Positions 47,423-57,136 of a DNA stretch of 64,000 bases are shown here, in pieces. The DNA is from Psychromonas sp. SP041 (GTDB lineage Bacteria; Pseudomonadota; Gammaproteobacteria; Enterobacterales; Psychromonadaceae). The position numbers were made by a program, and so were the translations under genes. Within the stretch, counting starts at the first letter, position 1. Each line of letters begins with the position of its first letter. The notes below the pieces were generated by a model. The model searched no databases. It worked only from the letters and a program-made list of their open reading frames with translations, and was not told the origin of the DNA. The stretch covers positions 1 to 64,000 of the forward strand of contig NZ_CBRF02000003.1 of the NCBI RefSeq assembly GCF_000470315.2. Reading direction: 5' to 3'.

Positions 47423-50400
47423 TTATTTAAAGGTCGGTTGTCTACGTAAATCTAATGTATTTGGATAGTCTTCATTGACACTTTCTTCTTCAGGAATAAC
47501 AAAGTCAGTCACTGCCTCAGCAGATTGAAAACTATGCTTAACAGCCGATGGGGTCCAAGCAGCTTCATCTGAGGCTAATAAAGATGGTGTATGTCCATGC
47601 TCCCAGAAACGTGCAACTCGACGCCCTTCTGCTTCAAAAGCATTGACCGGTAAGGTTTCTGGATTACGCCCGCCAGCATGGCTAACATGATAAACAAATC
47701 CCCCTATCGAACGTCCCACCCAAGTATCGATTAAATCAATGACTAATGGTGCATGTACACCAATGGTTGGATGCAATGCCGTTGGTGGTTGCCAAGCACG
47801 GTAACGAATACCTGCGACCATTTCATCTTTCGATTTACCTTTAACCGATTTCAGAGGTACACGACGCCCGTTACACGTAATAATATAGCGGTCACTGATC
47901 ATACCTTTAACTTTGATTTGGGCTCTTTCTAATGACGAATCAACATAACGCGCCGTACCAGAAGCACTCGCTTCTTCACCTAGTACATGCCAAGGTTCAA
48001 TCGCGGTTCTCAACTCTAATGTAATGTTGTCTATTTCTCGCGTACCACACACTGGGAATCTAAATTCAAAGAATGGGTTTAACCAACTAAGTTGGAAGTT
48101 GAAACCAGCTTGTTGTAGGTCACGCGCAACTTCCCCTAAATCATTTTCAACATATTGCGGCAATAAGAATTTATCATGCAATTCAGTGCCCCAACGTATT
48201 AATGGTTTATGGTAAGGCGTTTTCCAAAACCAAGCTAATAACGTACGTAGCAATAGCATTTGTACCAAACTCATTTGTGAATGAGGTGGCATTTCAAAGC
48301 CCCTAAACTCAACAATACCTAAACGGCCCGTTGCAGAGTCAGGCGAATATAACTTATCGATACAGAACTCAGCACGATGCGTATTACCGGTTAAATCAAC
48401 CAATAAGTTACGCAATAACCGGTCAACTAACCAAGGTTCAGGTACTTCACCCATTGGCATGTGCGAGAAAGCAATCTCTAGCTCATATAAGACTTCGTCT
48501 CTGGCTTCATCGACTCGCGGTGCTTGGCTTGTTGGGCCAATAAATAAACCAGAAAACAAATAAGATAAGCCAGGATGATGCTGCCAAAAAGTAATAAAAC
48601 TTCTTAAAATGTCAGGGCGACGTAAGAAAGGGCTTTGATCTGGTGTTTCACCACCTAAGGTTACATGGTTACCACCACCGGTACCGGTATGACGGCCGTC
48701 AGCCATAAACTTATCAGTACCCAAACGGCACTGTTTTGCTAAACCATACAAAGTTGTCGTTCTTTCAACTAACTGCTTCCAAGAAATTGAAGGATGGATA
48801 TTCACTTCTATCACACCAGGGTCAGGTGTGACTGCATATTTTTCAACACGGCTATCTTTTGGTGGCGTATATCCTTCAATAACGACAGGAATAGTTAAGC
48901 CTTTAGCGACTTTTTCAATGGCATTTAATAAGCCCATGTATTGTTCGAAGTGACTAGTAGGCGGCATAAATATATACATACGCCCTTCTCTTACTTCTAA
49001 GACAAGTGCGGTTTTCACCATTTCTTTACCGATAAAACCTTTTTTAGCTCGACCTGGCTTTTCAAAATCAGCTGGGATGTCAAAGGGGTCGCGATCGATT
49101 ATATTGTCAGTCCAATCAAGGCTGTCTAACGGTAAACGGTAGCCTAATGGAGATTCACCTGGTAATAAGAAACAATGACCACGTTTAAATTCCCAAGTGC
49201 ATGATTGCCAACATTTTTTGCCATCATTCCATTTTAAAGGTAGTGCATAACCAACCGGTTTTTCAATCCCTTTTTCCATTTTAGCTAAGAAACCTTTACG
49301 GCTCATTGCATCCAATAATTCGGGTTGTTCTGGTTTTAGCTCAACAGGTAAAGACGCTTCTTGCCACATGTGATAGAGAATGTCTTCATAAGCGGTAGTT
49401 AACGCTTTATCGCTAAGCCCTAATGCCCCACACAATTTTTCTGCAAATTTTTGGGTATCAGTATGGTCTAATTTATAATCTTTATTTGGGTCAGCTAACA
49501 GTTTGGCATCTTTCCATAACGGCACGCCATCTTTACGCCAATAACAAGCATATTGCCAACGCGGTAAAGGTTCGCCGGGATACCATTTACCTTGTCCATA
49601 ATGCGTAAAGCCACCTACCGTAAAGACTTTATTCATTTCTACAAATAAATCTTGGGCTAATTCTCGTTTTTGCTTGCCGTCAGCTTCAGTGTTCCATTGT
49701 GGATGTTCCATATCATCAATAGAGATGAAAGTAGGCTCTCCACCCATGGTTAAATGAATACCTTCTTCATCGTAAATATTATCAACTTGTTGACCTAATC
49801 GATTAATAGCAGCCCATTGCACTTCAGAATAAGGCTTGGTGACACGAGGGTCTTCATGAACGCGTGTCACTTTATTGAAGAAACTAAATTCAGATTCACA
49901 GTCGTCAATACCACCTGTTACAGGTGCTGCTGAGCTTGGTTCTGGTGTACAGGCTAATGGAATATGGCCTTCGCCAGCGAATAAACCAGAAGTAGGGTCA
50001 AGTCCAATCCAACCAGCACCTGGAATATAAACCTCAGTCCAAGCATGTAAATCAGTAAAGTCTTCTTCAGGACCACTTGGCCCATCGAGAGATTTTTGAT
50101 CAGACGTTAACTGCACTAAATAACCTGATACAAATCGAGATGCTAAGCCAAGGTGACGGAATAATTGTACTAATAACCAAGCCGAGTCACGACATGACCC
50201 CGTTGCTTTAGTAATCGTTTCATTAGCGGTTTGTACGCCCGGTTCTAAACGAATACCGTAACCGACTAGTTCATAGATAACCTGATTCACTGCAACTAAA
50301 AAGTCCACACTACGAATTGGTTCTTTAGGGCGCAAAGAAGCGATCAACTCTAGAAATTTAGGGCTGGCTTTACGTTTTTTTAAATAAGGGGCGAGTTCTG

Positions 50401-50734
50401 CTTTTGATATTGCGTCATAAACAAATGGAAATTCTTCGGCATATTCTTCTAAAAAGAAATCAAAAGGATTGATAACGGTCAGTTCTGCGACTAAATCAAC
50501 GGTAAAGCTGAATTCTGTGGTGGGTTTATTAAATACAACTCTTGCTTGATAATTACCGAAGGGATCTTGTTGCCAATTTATATAATGATCTTCGGGTACA
50601 ATTTTTAAAGAATAACTTTTAATTTTAGTGCGGCTGTGGGGTGCAGGACGTAAACGAAATATATGCGGCCCCATCTTAACTGAACGGTCATATTTATATT
50701 CAGTATGGTGTGTAATACCAACAGTAATGGTCAT
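47423..50734 (-). CDS. Transglutaminase-DUF2126 putative amidoligase fusion
   Basis: 1103 aa from the ATG at 50734 (AAGGGG eight bases upstream; the TTG just before it has no such site). Residues 1-290 are a bacterial transglutaminase: beta domain HHTEYKYDRSVKMGPHIFRLRP, Cys in ATGSCRDSAWLL (near 173), His in LHAWTEVY (near 228), Asp in WIGLDPTSGL (near 243). From about 300 to the end is DUF2126, a putative amidoligase family (EGIHLTMGGEPTF; GTGGGNHVTLGG; LRNLLVDLTGNTHRAEFCIDKLYSP). One chain thus joins amide cleavage/transfer with predicted amide formation. It heads the minus-strand operon after a ~1-kb gap. Confidence 0.92.
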   Translation of the reverse strand: MTITVGITHHTEYKYDRSVKMGPHIFRLRPAPHSRTKIKSYSLKIVPEDHYINWQQDPFGNYQARVVFNKPTTEFSFTVDLVAELTVINPFDFFLEEYAEEFPFVYDAISKAELAPYLKKRKASPKFLELIASLRPKEPIRSVDFLVAVNQVIYELVGYGIRLEPGVQTANETITKATGSCRDSAWLLVQLFRHLGLASRFVSGYLVQLTSDQKSLDGPSGPEEDFTDLHAWTEVYIPGAGWIGLDPTSGLFAGEGHIPLACTPEPSSAAPVTGGIDDCESEFSFFNKVTRVHEDPRVTKPYSEVQWAAINRLGQQVDNIYDEEGIHLTMGGEPTFISIDDMEHPQWNTEADGKQKRELAQDLFVEMNKVFTVGGFTHYGQGKWYPGEPLPRWQYACYWRKDGVPLWKDAKLLADPNKDYKLDHTDTQKFAEKLCGALGLSDKALTTAYEDILYHMWQEASLPVELKPEQPELLDAMSRKGFLAKMEKGIEKPVGYALPLKWNDGKKCWQSCTWEFKRGHCFLLPGESPLGYRLPLDSLDWTDNIIDRDPFDIPADFEKPGRAKKGFIGKEMVKTALVLEVREGRMYIFMPPTSHFEQYMGLLNAIEKVAKGLTIPVVIEGYTPPKDSRVEKYAVTPDPGVIEVNIHPSISWKQLVERTTTLYGLAKQCRLGTDKFMADGRHTGTGGGNHVTLGGETPDQSPFLRRPDILRSFITFWQHHPGLSYLFSGLFIGPTSQAPRVDEARDEVLYELEIAFSHMPMGEVPEPWLVDRLLRNLLVDLTGNTHRAEFCIDKLYSPDSATGRLGIVEFRGFEMPPHSQMSLVQMLLLRTLLAWFWKTPYHKPLIRWGTELHDKFLLPQYVENDLGEVARDLQQAGFNFQLSWLNPFFEFRFPVCGTREIDNITLELRTAIEPWHVLGEEASASGTARYVDSSLERAQIKVKGMISDRYIITCNGRRVPLKSVKGKSKDEMVAGIRYRAWQPPTALHPTIGVHAPLVIDLIDTWVGRSIGGFVYHVSHAGGRNPETLPVNAFEAEGRRVARFWEHGHTPSLLASDEAAWTPSAVKHSFQSAEAVTDFVIPEEESVNEDYPNTLDLRRQPTFK

Positions 50735-50737
50735 CAA

Positions 50738-51753
50738 CTAATCCCCTTTAATAATACGCAGCTATATAAATAACATGAAAATGTCATTTAGTGTTGATTT
50801 TATTTTGTGCAATATTTATTCCATTTACTTCAAACATAACAAAATAAGAGTTTGGCCTTGAGTAATCCTCTAAATCAATCAATTTACAGAATAAATCGAT
50901 TAAAAATACCATCGAAAAATAACGTTTTATATAAAAAATGGTGCAATAGATGCACTAAAATAGTACTAAAAACAGCAAGGTAATTGTCTAGTGTAAACTT
51001 AATGCTCAATAAATAATGAAAGATAGAGCAAGAAAACAACCTCTCCCTTTTAATTAGGATTGGCGAAAAAATTGATAATTAACCCCACCGTTCTATTATT
51101 AATATTAATGATTAAATGACGGAAGCGAATGTAAGAATAAATGCCATACAAAGCACCTTGTTTTGTGTATACCCGTTACCATTCAAGACGCAAAAATCAG
51201 CAAATCATGTGGGTTGCCAACTTGAAAACCAATAATGTGTTGTAACACTCGATAAGGACTCGTCATTGTCATCATGTTACGCCTTATTTTGGTGTCTGAG
51301 TTAGCGACTGAATAATACACCTAGATCGGTAACCGTTATAGATACTCAATTACGCTACTTTGATCACTGAAACGTAACTGGTATTAGCGGTATTTAATTA
51401 ATTAAAATCCTAAAAAAATTAACACTTAATAGTATAAGTACTTATTAAAAAAAGAGATTAATTTTGTTTAGCTAACATCTTAACTCGTGTCAAAAAAAGT
51501 TAACGATAAACCTGCTAGAAAGGTTAATAAAGATGCTATGATAGAACATCTTTTGAGCACTGTCGTAATAGTAAAATGAACAAATTTGATTAAGCTAAAA
51601 TAAACCATGTTAAGTGACATTTATTCACATATTTTACCTATGTATCATAATGTTCAAAAAGATTAATGATTAACACTAAATAATGCACACCAAACGGCCC
51701 GTTTTCTTCGGTTCAACAACATCAAACTAATTTACCTAATAGGATAATTTCGT
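50738..51753. other. 1-kb divergent intergenic region with a MITE-like element
   Basis: No gene recognised. It should contain the promoters of the amidoligase operon (minus) and of the SHOCT gene (plus), plus a repeat element at 51167-51344. Runs of A and T are frequent. The final 40 nt carry AGGA before the SHOCT ATG. Confidence 0.6.
51167..51344. repeat. MITE-like element with GTATACCCGTTACC ends
   Basis: Ends GTATACCCGTTACC (51167-51180) and GGTAACCGTTATA (51328-51340) are imperfect inverted repeats; the interior shares an ACGCCTTATT-like stretch with the element at 47198-47360. No coding capacity. Confidence 0.45.
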
Positions 51754-52575
51754 ATGCAAAAGCTAACAGATATTGGTGAAAATTTCGTCAATGATATAGC
51801 ATCACGTTATGGCTTAAGCCACGATGCAGTCGTCCACATGTTAGTTGCTGTGAACAATGGTGGATGCTCCATGGCACAATTTAACTGCCCTGAATTAGGC
51901 GGTTCTGGCCAATGGATGCGTGGTGGTATGACAATGGTTGGTGACATGTTTAATAATGGTCTGAAAACGACTGTTGATAATATATGTAATGAACTATCAA
52001 ACATACTCAGTAATAACCAAATATTTCCAATGATACCTGCAGGAACACCTGGTAGTAGCCAATGGTGGCCAACAAACTTAGGTACTCCATTTAGTAGTGG
52101 CGCGCAGAACAATAGTCGCTATGCCGTATTCCCTAACCGATTAGCGGTTGAGTTAAATGGGCAAGTTTCTGTATATGACACTCTAAACCATAATATTGGT
52201 GGTGTGAGTCAACAACAAGGCAGCAATGATTCTCTCTCTTTTAGTAGTCAATTTGGCACACTGAGTGTGAATAGCTTGCCTTTAGTGTCTGGCCAAATAA
52301 TACCACCTGCGCCTCAAACTAATTTTGCACAACCAGCGAACTTCACAGAATCAAACTCTTTTACGGAACAAAGTAATTTTACAGAAAAAAATACCGTACC
52401 TGAATTTGTTCAAACAGATTCTAATGTTAATGGCACTGTAAAAAATAATCCAAATACAGAGACAACACATCAAACATTAGAAATAATCGCAAAACTAGCT
52501 GAGTTACGTGATTTAGGCGCGATAACGGATGATGAGTTTAATATAAAGAAATCTGATTTATTACAACGAATCTAA
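51754..52575 (+). CDS. SHOCT-domain protein
   Basis: 273 aa, no signal peptide or membrane segment. The N-terminal ~90 residues are conserved-looking and Gly/Met-rich (SRYGLSHDAVVHMLVAVNNGG, GSGQWMRGGMTMVGDMFN), the middle is low-complexity Asn/Ser/Gln/Phe, and the last 32 residues form a SHOCT domain (KLAELRDLGAITDDEFNIKKSDLL). SHOCT is a short helical oligomerisation or membrane-association module. Good site AGGA upstream of ATG. It lies between the amidoligase operon and the metallopeptidase. Function unknown; a structural or adaptor part of that system is inferred from position only. Confidence 0.85.
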   Translation: MQKLTDIGENFVNDIASRYGLSHDAVVHMLVAVNNGGCSMAQFNCPELGGSGQWMRGGMTMVGDMFNNGLKTTVDNICNELSNILSNNQIFPMIPAGTPGSSQWWPTNLGTPFSSGAQNNSRYAVFPNRLAVELNGQVSVYDTLNHNIGGVSQQQGSNDSLSFSSQFGTLSVNSLPLVSGQIIPPAPQTNFAQPANFTESNSFTEQSNFTEKNTVPEFVQTDSNVNGTVKNNPNTETTHQTLEIIAKLAELRDLGAITDDEFNIKKSDLLQRI

Positions 52576-52600
52576 CTGAACACACCAATTCAAATAATAA

Positions 52601-52658
52601 AATACCACTATTGTAGTGTTGTCATTTAATGATGTGCAAAACAAACAATAATGGTATT
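52601..52658. repeat. 58-bp inverted repeat element after the SHOCT gene
   Basis: 14-nt arms AATACCACTATTGT (52601-52614) and ACAATAATGGTATT (52645-52658) pair with one mismatch; a small CACTA/TAGTG hairpin (52606-52618) overlaps the left arm. It may act as the terminator of the SHOCT gene; otherwise it is a tiny repeat. Confidence 0.5.
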
Positions 52659-52843
52659 AATTTTAATCTCTTCATTAATTTTTAAACTACATCATTATTT
52701 TTTAAATAGTATGGCGACTTTAAAGTACATAATAATTTTAAAACGCTATAGCCGCAGCAAAATATTCTTGGTATTTTTTATGTTCAAGACGATACTTAGT
52801 AATAAGTAGAGCCTGTTCGACCCTTTATTCATCCGGTATTAAT

Positions 52844-54046
52844 ATGAAAACATTTCAATGTAATTGCAAAGACCAACCTATTCTATTTTTTGAAAGTACT
52901 CACTGTATCGCTTGTTCAAGAACCGTTGGACTGGATGATCAATTTGACCAAGTAGAGCCTTATGAGCTTGACTCAAAAACAGGGTTATTTTTTAAAGCAA
53001 TAGCACCAAAAATTCATTATAAAAAATGTGATAATAATGAACAGTTTCATGCCTGTAATGGCATGGTTAATTTAAGCACTTTTGTACCTGATCCTGATAA
53101 CGAAGAAATGCTGTGCTTTGGCTGTCGTTTTAATGAAACTGTTCCCGACTTAAGCGTTGTTAAACATATTCCTTTATGGAAAAAAATGGAAACGGCTAAA
53201 CGTCGTGCTCTTTACACTTTAAAAGCATTACCTATCCCGTTACAAACTATCAGTGAAAATACTGAAACAGGTTTAAGTTTTGATTTTATTGCTGACCGTG
53301 ATGTGAACGACCATTTTACTAGTCCATTAGCTGGGCATGAAACAGTATTCACAGGGCATGATTGTGGGCATATTACGATTAATTTAGCCGAAGCTGATGA
53401 TGTTGCAAGATCTCAAACAAAACATGCGATGGGTGAGCGATACCGTACGCTACTTGGGCATTTCCGTCATGAATTAGGGCACTATTATTTTGACCAACTG
53501 ATTACGCATTCACCAGATAAACATGCTTTATGTAAACAATATTTTGGTGATGACCAATTAGACTATCAAGAAGCACTTAAACAACATTATGAACACGGCG
53601 CGCCAAAAAATTGGCGAGATACCTTTATCAGCGAATATGCGACGATGCATCCTTATGAAGACTGGGCTGAAACGTGGGCTCACTATATGCATATAATAGA
53701 TACCTTAGAAACGGCACAAAACTTTTCAATGGCAGGCTCTACTTCTGGCGTTGAAGCCGATACAGAAGAACTGGGAGAATTAAATTTACCTCAGGATACT
53801 TCTTATTTTCGAGGGCAAACGGACATTAACAGTATTTTAGATACGTGGATGGATTTTTCAGTGATGCTTAATTCATTAAATAGAAGCATGGGATTATCAG
53901 ATGCTTACCCGTTTGTATTAACGCAAGCGGTACGTACTAAATTGTCTTTTATTCACCACGCAATACATAATAAATTACACCTTTTGCCACCTATCAAAGT
54001 AACAGTGCAGAATAAGAAAAAAACCAATAACAAAAAAACTAAGTAG
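52844..54046 (+). CDS. Putative zinc metallopeptidase with N-terminal zinc ribbons
   Basis: 400 aa. Cys pairs in the first 110 residues (CNCKDQ, HCIACS; CNGMV, LCFGC) form a zinc ribbon. The catalytic motif HELGH lies at residues 208-212 (GHFRHELGHYYFD), with a downstream acidic ligand candidate in DWAETWAHYMH near 270. This matches the family of putative zinc-binding metallopeptidases often found next to transglutaminase/ATP-grasp/alpha-E genes. No signal peptide, so it is cytoplasmic. I infer that it trims the product or target of the neighbouring ligases. Weak ribosome site; C-terminus is Lys/Asn-rich. Confidence 0.88.
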   Translation: MKTFQCNCKDQPILFFESTHCIACSRTVGLDDQFDQVEPYELDSKTGLFFKAIAPKIHYKKCDNNEQFHACNGMVNLSTFVPDPDNEEMLCFGCRFNETVPDLSVVKHIPLWKKMETAKRRALYTLKALPIPLQTISENTETGLSFDFIADRDVNDHFTSPLAGHETVFTGHDCGHITINLAEADDVARSQTKHAMGERYRTLLGHFRHELGHYYFDQLITHSPDKHALCKQYFGDDQLDYQEALKQHYEHGAPKNWRDTFISEYATMHPYEDWAETWAHYMHIIDTLETAQNFSMAGSTSGVEADTEELGELNLPQDTSYFRGQTDINSILDTWMDFSVMLNSLNRSMGLSDAYPFVLTQAVRTKLSFIHHAIHNKLHLLPPIKVTVQNKKKTNNKKTK

Positions 54047-54135
54047 CTTTATTATTTAATAAAAATTTAAAATTATGATATCTAATCTAAGACGATAACT
54101 TACAAAAGAATGATTGAGTCAGCTTTTAGATAATA

Positions 54136-54170
54136 AATAGCATAGATAATGACTCATTCACTATGCTATT
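54136..54170. terminator. Bidirectional terminator between peptidase and HAD gene
   Basis: Perfect 10-bp stem AATAGCATAG (54136-54145) / CTATGCTATT (54161-54170) with a 15-nt loop between two convergent genes. Confidence 0.65.
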
Positions 54171-54189
54171 AACTTGAACTCACTACTAC

Positions 54190-54984
54190 TTAGTTCGTTT
54201 TAATCACTAATAGTTGGTTCACAAATTCAGCAAAACCATAACCACCAGATTCAGTCATCACAAATTCTGGATGATGCTGAAGCTTATCCCAATACTTCTT
54301 AATATTAGCCACTCCAACACTTTTAGGTAATGTAGCGAACATGAATTCATCATTTAACGAATCACCAACATAACAAGCTTGAGATGTTATTTGAGATTCT
54401 GATAAGCCTTTTTCATGCAAGAATGCTAATGAAGTGGTTTTTTTAGAGTGTTCTCCATACCAACTATTAATATGAATGGAGCTTGCCGTCGCACTTGCCC
54501 CTAACTGTTTAATTTTAGAGACAACTTCAGCGATTATTTCTGGTGATATCGGTTCTCGGTTTTGCCCGATATCAATAGCCACTTCACACAAGCGATATGA
54601 TTGATCTAAGGTTAGATTCAAATCAGGATAAGCCAACAAAAGCTCAACAATTTGCTGCTTTAACTTAGTTTGATTATCGACGATAGTTGACATCGGCGCA
54701 CCGGAACGAAGTGTTAAGTACCCTTCCTTTTTCTCCATAATGAATGCACCGTTTTCTCCAATTACCGCATCAACAGGCCAAAGTTGTGCAATATGGTCAC
54801 ACCACCCTGCACATGCACCTGTCACAGCAACCACTTTAAGACCTGCTTGTTGTAATGCAGACAAGGCGATTAAGGTTTCTGGTGGTAACTGACCGTTCCA
54901 AGTTAACGTATCGTCAACATCGGTCAATACCCACTGCACCTCTTTCCATTCATTAGTTAATGTATTTTTTGGTAGTTTCATCAT
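54190..54984 (-). CDS. HAD-superfamily sugar-phosphate phosphatase (Cof/MPGP-like)
   Basis: 264 aa. Motif I TDVDDTLT with nucleophile D22 and acid D24; motif II in VVAVTGACAG; C2-type cap; conserved Lys region KKTTSLAFLHEKG; motif IV YVGDSLNDEFMF. This is the Cof/mannosyl-3-phosphoglycerate phosphatase branch. The exact substrate cannot be read from sequence. It is oriented with the TRAP genes and lies 113 nt behind dctM, so it may process an imported phosphate ester, but the spacer contains tandem repeats and could separate the units. Two successive ATG codons are possible starts. Confidence 0.88.
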   Translation of the reverse strand: MMKLPKNTLTNEWKEVQWVLTDVDDTLTWNGQLPPETLIALSALQQAGLKVVAVTGACAGWCDHIAQLWPVDAVIGENGAFIMEKKEGYLTLRSGAPMSTIVDNQTKLKQQIVELLLAYPDLNLTLDQSYRLCEVAIDIGQNREPISPEIIAEVVSKIKQLGASATASSIHINSWYGEHSKKTTSLAFLHEKGLSESQITSQACYVGDSLNDEFMFATLPKSVGVANIKKYWDKLQHHPEFVMTESGGYGFAEFVNQLLVIKTN

Positions 54985-55019
54985 ATCTCTTAATATCTAT
55001 GGTACTTGCTCGTTTGTAT

Positions 55020-55097
55020 TTATTAACCTATCGATTTATTAACCTATCGACTACTAATCTATCGACTTCCAAACCTATCGATTTATAAGCAATCGGC
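55020..55097. repeat. Degenerate ~16-bp tandem repeat, five copies
   Basis: Units of TTATTAACCTATCGAT type at 55020-55035, 55036-55051, 55052-55066, 55067-55082 and 55083-55097, ending exactly before the dctM stop codon. The first two differ by one base. The repeated CTATCGA core on the other strand reads TCGATAG. Confidence 0.8.
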
Positions 55098-56381
55098 TTA
55101 TAACAAGTTAGGTAAGAACATCACTAAACCTTCTGAATAAGTTAACAGCATTAATACAACTAATAATGCGAATAAAAGAGGCAGTACCTCACGAACAAAG
55201 TCCACCAGTTTTACTTTAAGTATCGAGCAAACTGTAAACATCATCGAGCCAAATGGCGGTGTGACTCCACCAATCATAATATTAACAATCACGATAATAC
55301 CGAAGTGAACAGGGTTAACACCAAGGTTCAATACAGCAGGTAGTAATAGCGGCGTTAAGATGATCATTGCCGCCCCACCTTCAATGAACATACCAACAAT
55401 CAATAACAATAAATTGATTAGCATTAATAAGACGAGCTTGTTATCAGTGACTAAAATCAAGGCAGAAGCCACATTCTGAGGGATCTGCTCCAACGTCATG
55501 TAATAACCAAAAATCATCGCACCAATGATAATGAACATCACGCTGCTAGTGCCTTGAATTGTCTCTTTGAAGATGGCAGGGAAATGGCTAACTTTTAATT
55601 CACGGTAAATAAACAACCCAATAATGGCACACAACAAAACAGCAATAGCACCCGCTTCAGTCGGTGTAAATAAGCCAAAACGCATCCCTAAAATAATGCC
55701 AAATGGAATTAATAAAGCAGGAATTGCTTTACCTAAATAATGTAGACGTTCTTTAGCAGGTGCTGCTTCTGTTCTTGAAGGGGCGTATTTTCTACGTCTC
55801 GCAATGATAGCAATAGTGACCATCAAAGATAACGCCATCATGAAGGCAGGCACATAACCCGCAATGAACATTTCGTGTACTGACACATTAGCTAATAACG
55901 CGTAAATAATAAGATTAATACCAGGTGGAATCACAGGGCTAATACTTGATGATGCTGCGGTTATTGCCGCCGTAAAAGGTAAGTCATAACCACGTTTAGT
56001 CATTTCAGGTGCAAGTATTTTAGATTGCATTGCCGCATCCGCATTAGCAGAGCCAGAAATGCCGCCCATTAACGTACTTAATGCGACGTTCACATGTGCA
56101 AGACCACCGGTTTTATGCCCAATCAATGAATCTGCAAGTGACAGTAAACTGCGACTTATTCCAGAATAATTCATGACCGAACCCACCATAATAAAGAAGG
56201 GTATCGCCAATAACGGAAATGATGAAGCTGATGAAATAAAACGTTGCATCACTAAGCTGACTGGAATCGAGGTATTAATAAATAAAAAATAAACCAACGA
56301 AGAAGCGATTAATGAAAATGCGATGGGAACGTTTAATAAAAATAAAACGAACAACATAATAATTGGAAGATAGATTTCCAC
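55098..56381 (-). CDS. TRAP transporter large permease DctM
   Basis: 427 aa, about 12 hydrophobic segments, standard length for DctM. Typical motifs: PIAFSLIASSLVYF near the start, FPLLAIPFFIMVGSVMNYSGISRSLLSLADSLIGH, GGLAHVNVALSTLMGGISGSANADAA, and GGVTPPFGSMMFTVCSI near the C-terminus. It is the Na+-driven substrate channel of the tripartite transporter, working with DctQ and DctP. It starts 8 nt after dctQ, so they are co-transcribed. Confidence 0.95.
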   Translation of the reverse strand: MEIYLPIIMLFVLFLLNVPIAFSLIASSLVYFLFINTSIPVSLVMQRFISSASSFPLLAIPFFIMVGSVMNYSGISRSLLSLADSLIGHKTGGLAHVNVALSTLMGGISGSANADAAMQSKILAPEMTKRGYDLPFTAAITAASSSISPVIPPGINLIIYALLANVSVHEMFIAGYVPAFMMALSLMVTIAIIARRRKYAPSRTEAAPAKERLHYLGKAIPALLIPFGIILGMRFGLFTPTEAGAIAVLLCAIIGLFIYRELKVSHFPAIFKETIQGTSSVMFIIIGAMIFGYYMTLEQIPQNVASALILVTDNKLVLLMLINLLLLIVGMFIEGGAAMIILTPLLLPAVLNLGVNPVHFGIIVIVNIMIGGVTPPFGSMMFTVCSILKVKLVDFVREVLPLLFALLVVLMLLTYSEGLVMFLPNLL

Positions 56382-56389
56382 GGTGTCAC

Positions 56390-56866
56390 CTATATAGTAT
56401 TGGGTTGCTTTTTGAATAGCTGTTTTAAATCACTTCGAATGAAGTTTACGGTATGGATCGTCATCAAAGAGAAACACAAAAACAACACACCGTTAATCGT
56501 AAAGTAAGACATGCCCATCACAGGAGACACTTTATTAGATAGCATCATGTAGTCGTAACTTAAGTAAGCAAGGATCAAATTGATTACTAATAAGAATGAT
56601 AAAACCACAAGATTAAACGGGACTTTTGCTTTTTCAGGTAATAATGCGATAACAACATCAACCCCCATGTGTAGCTTATGTTTGTAGCATGAGCTAATAC
56701 CGAAATAGACAGACCAAATAAAACAGATAACGGCTAGCTCCTCGCTCCATGGCACAACAAAACCAAATCCATAACGAAGGATTACATTAATAATGACCAT
56801 CAAAATGGTAATCGATATTGCAATGGATGCGAATATCTCTTCAAAATTTTTAACTAAGAAGCCCAT
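56390..56866 (-). CDS. TRAP transporter small permease DctQ
   Basis: 158 aa with four membrane segments and the family signature VPWSEELAVICFIWSVYFGISSCYKHKLHMGVD. It forms the permease complex with DctM. It lies downstream of dctP but is separated from it by 270 nt containing a terminator and a repeat element, so dctQM may be expressed at a lower level or from a separate promoter. Confidence 0.95.
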   Translation of the reverse strand: MGFLVKNFEEIFASIAISITILMVIINVILRYGFGFVVPWSEELAVICFIWSVYFGISSCYKHKLHMGVDVVIALLPEKAKVPFNLVVLSFLLVINLILAYLSYDYMMLSNKVSPVMGMSYFTINGVLFLCFSLMTIHTVNFIRSDLKQLFKKQPNTI

Positions 56867-56925
56867 GACTTCTCCTACTTATTAACTAATTGATATAATG
56901 ATTGTTAATTAACATTTATTATTGA

Positions 56926-57027
56926 TACCAATCACACTCACTTCAACATAAACCGTCATAAAATGGTCTTCGTAAACCTTCAAAAAAAATGGTTCGAGAC
57001 TAATTATTGAAGTAATCGCTAATGGTA
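56926..57027. repeat. Small MITE-like element between dctP and dctQ
   Basis: Arms TACCAATC...ACTTCAA (56926-56946) and TTGAAGT...ATGGTA (57007-57027), 21 nt each, about 15 of 21 positions complementary, around a ~60-nt non-coding core. Confidence 0.4.
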
Positions 57028-57060
57028 TGAATGAAATTTCAGTAATAATTATCTAACGTT

Positions 57061-57101
57061 AAAAAAATAACTGCCTTATTGAAAATACAATAAAGCAGTT
57101 A
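57061..57101 (-). terminator. Intrinsic terminator after dctP
   Basis: Stem TAACTGCCTTATTG (57068-57081) / CAATAAAGCAGTTA (57088-57101) with one mismatch and a 6-nt loop; on the minus strand it is followed at once by seven U (57061-57067). A textbook Rho-independent terminator 36 nt after the dctP stop and upstream of dctQ. Confidence 0.85.
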
Positions 57102-57136
57102 CCTAATAATACTTTTTTAAAACTTGTTTTTTTAGC

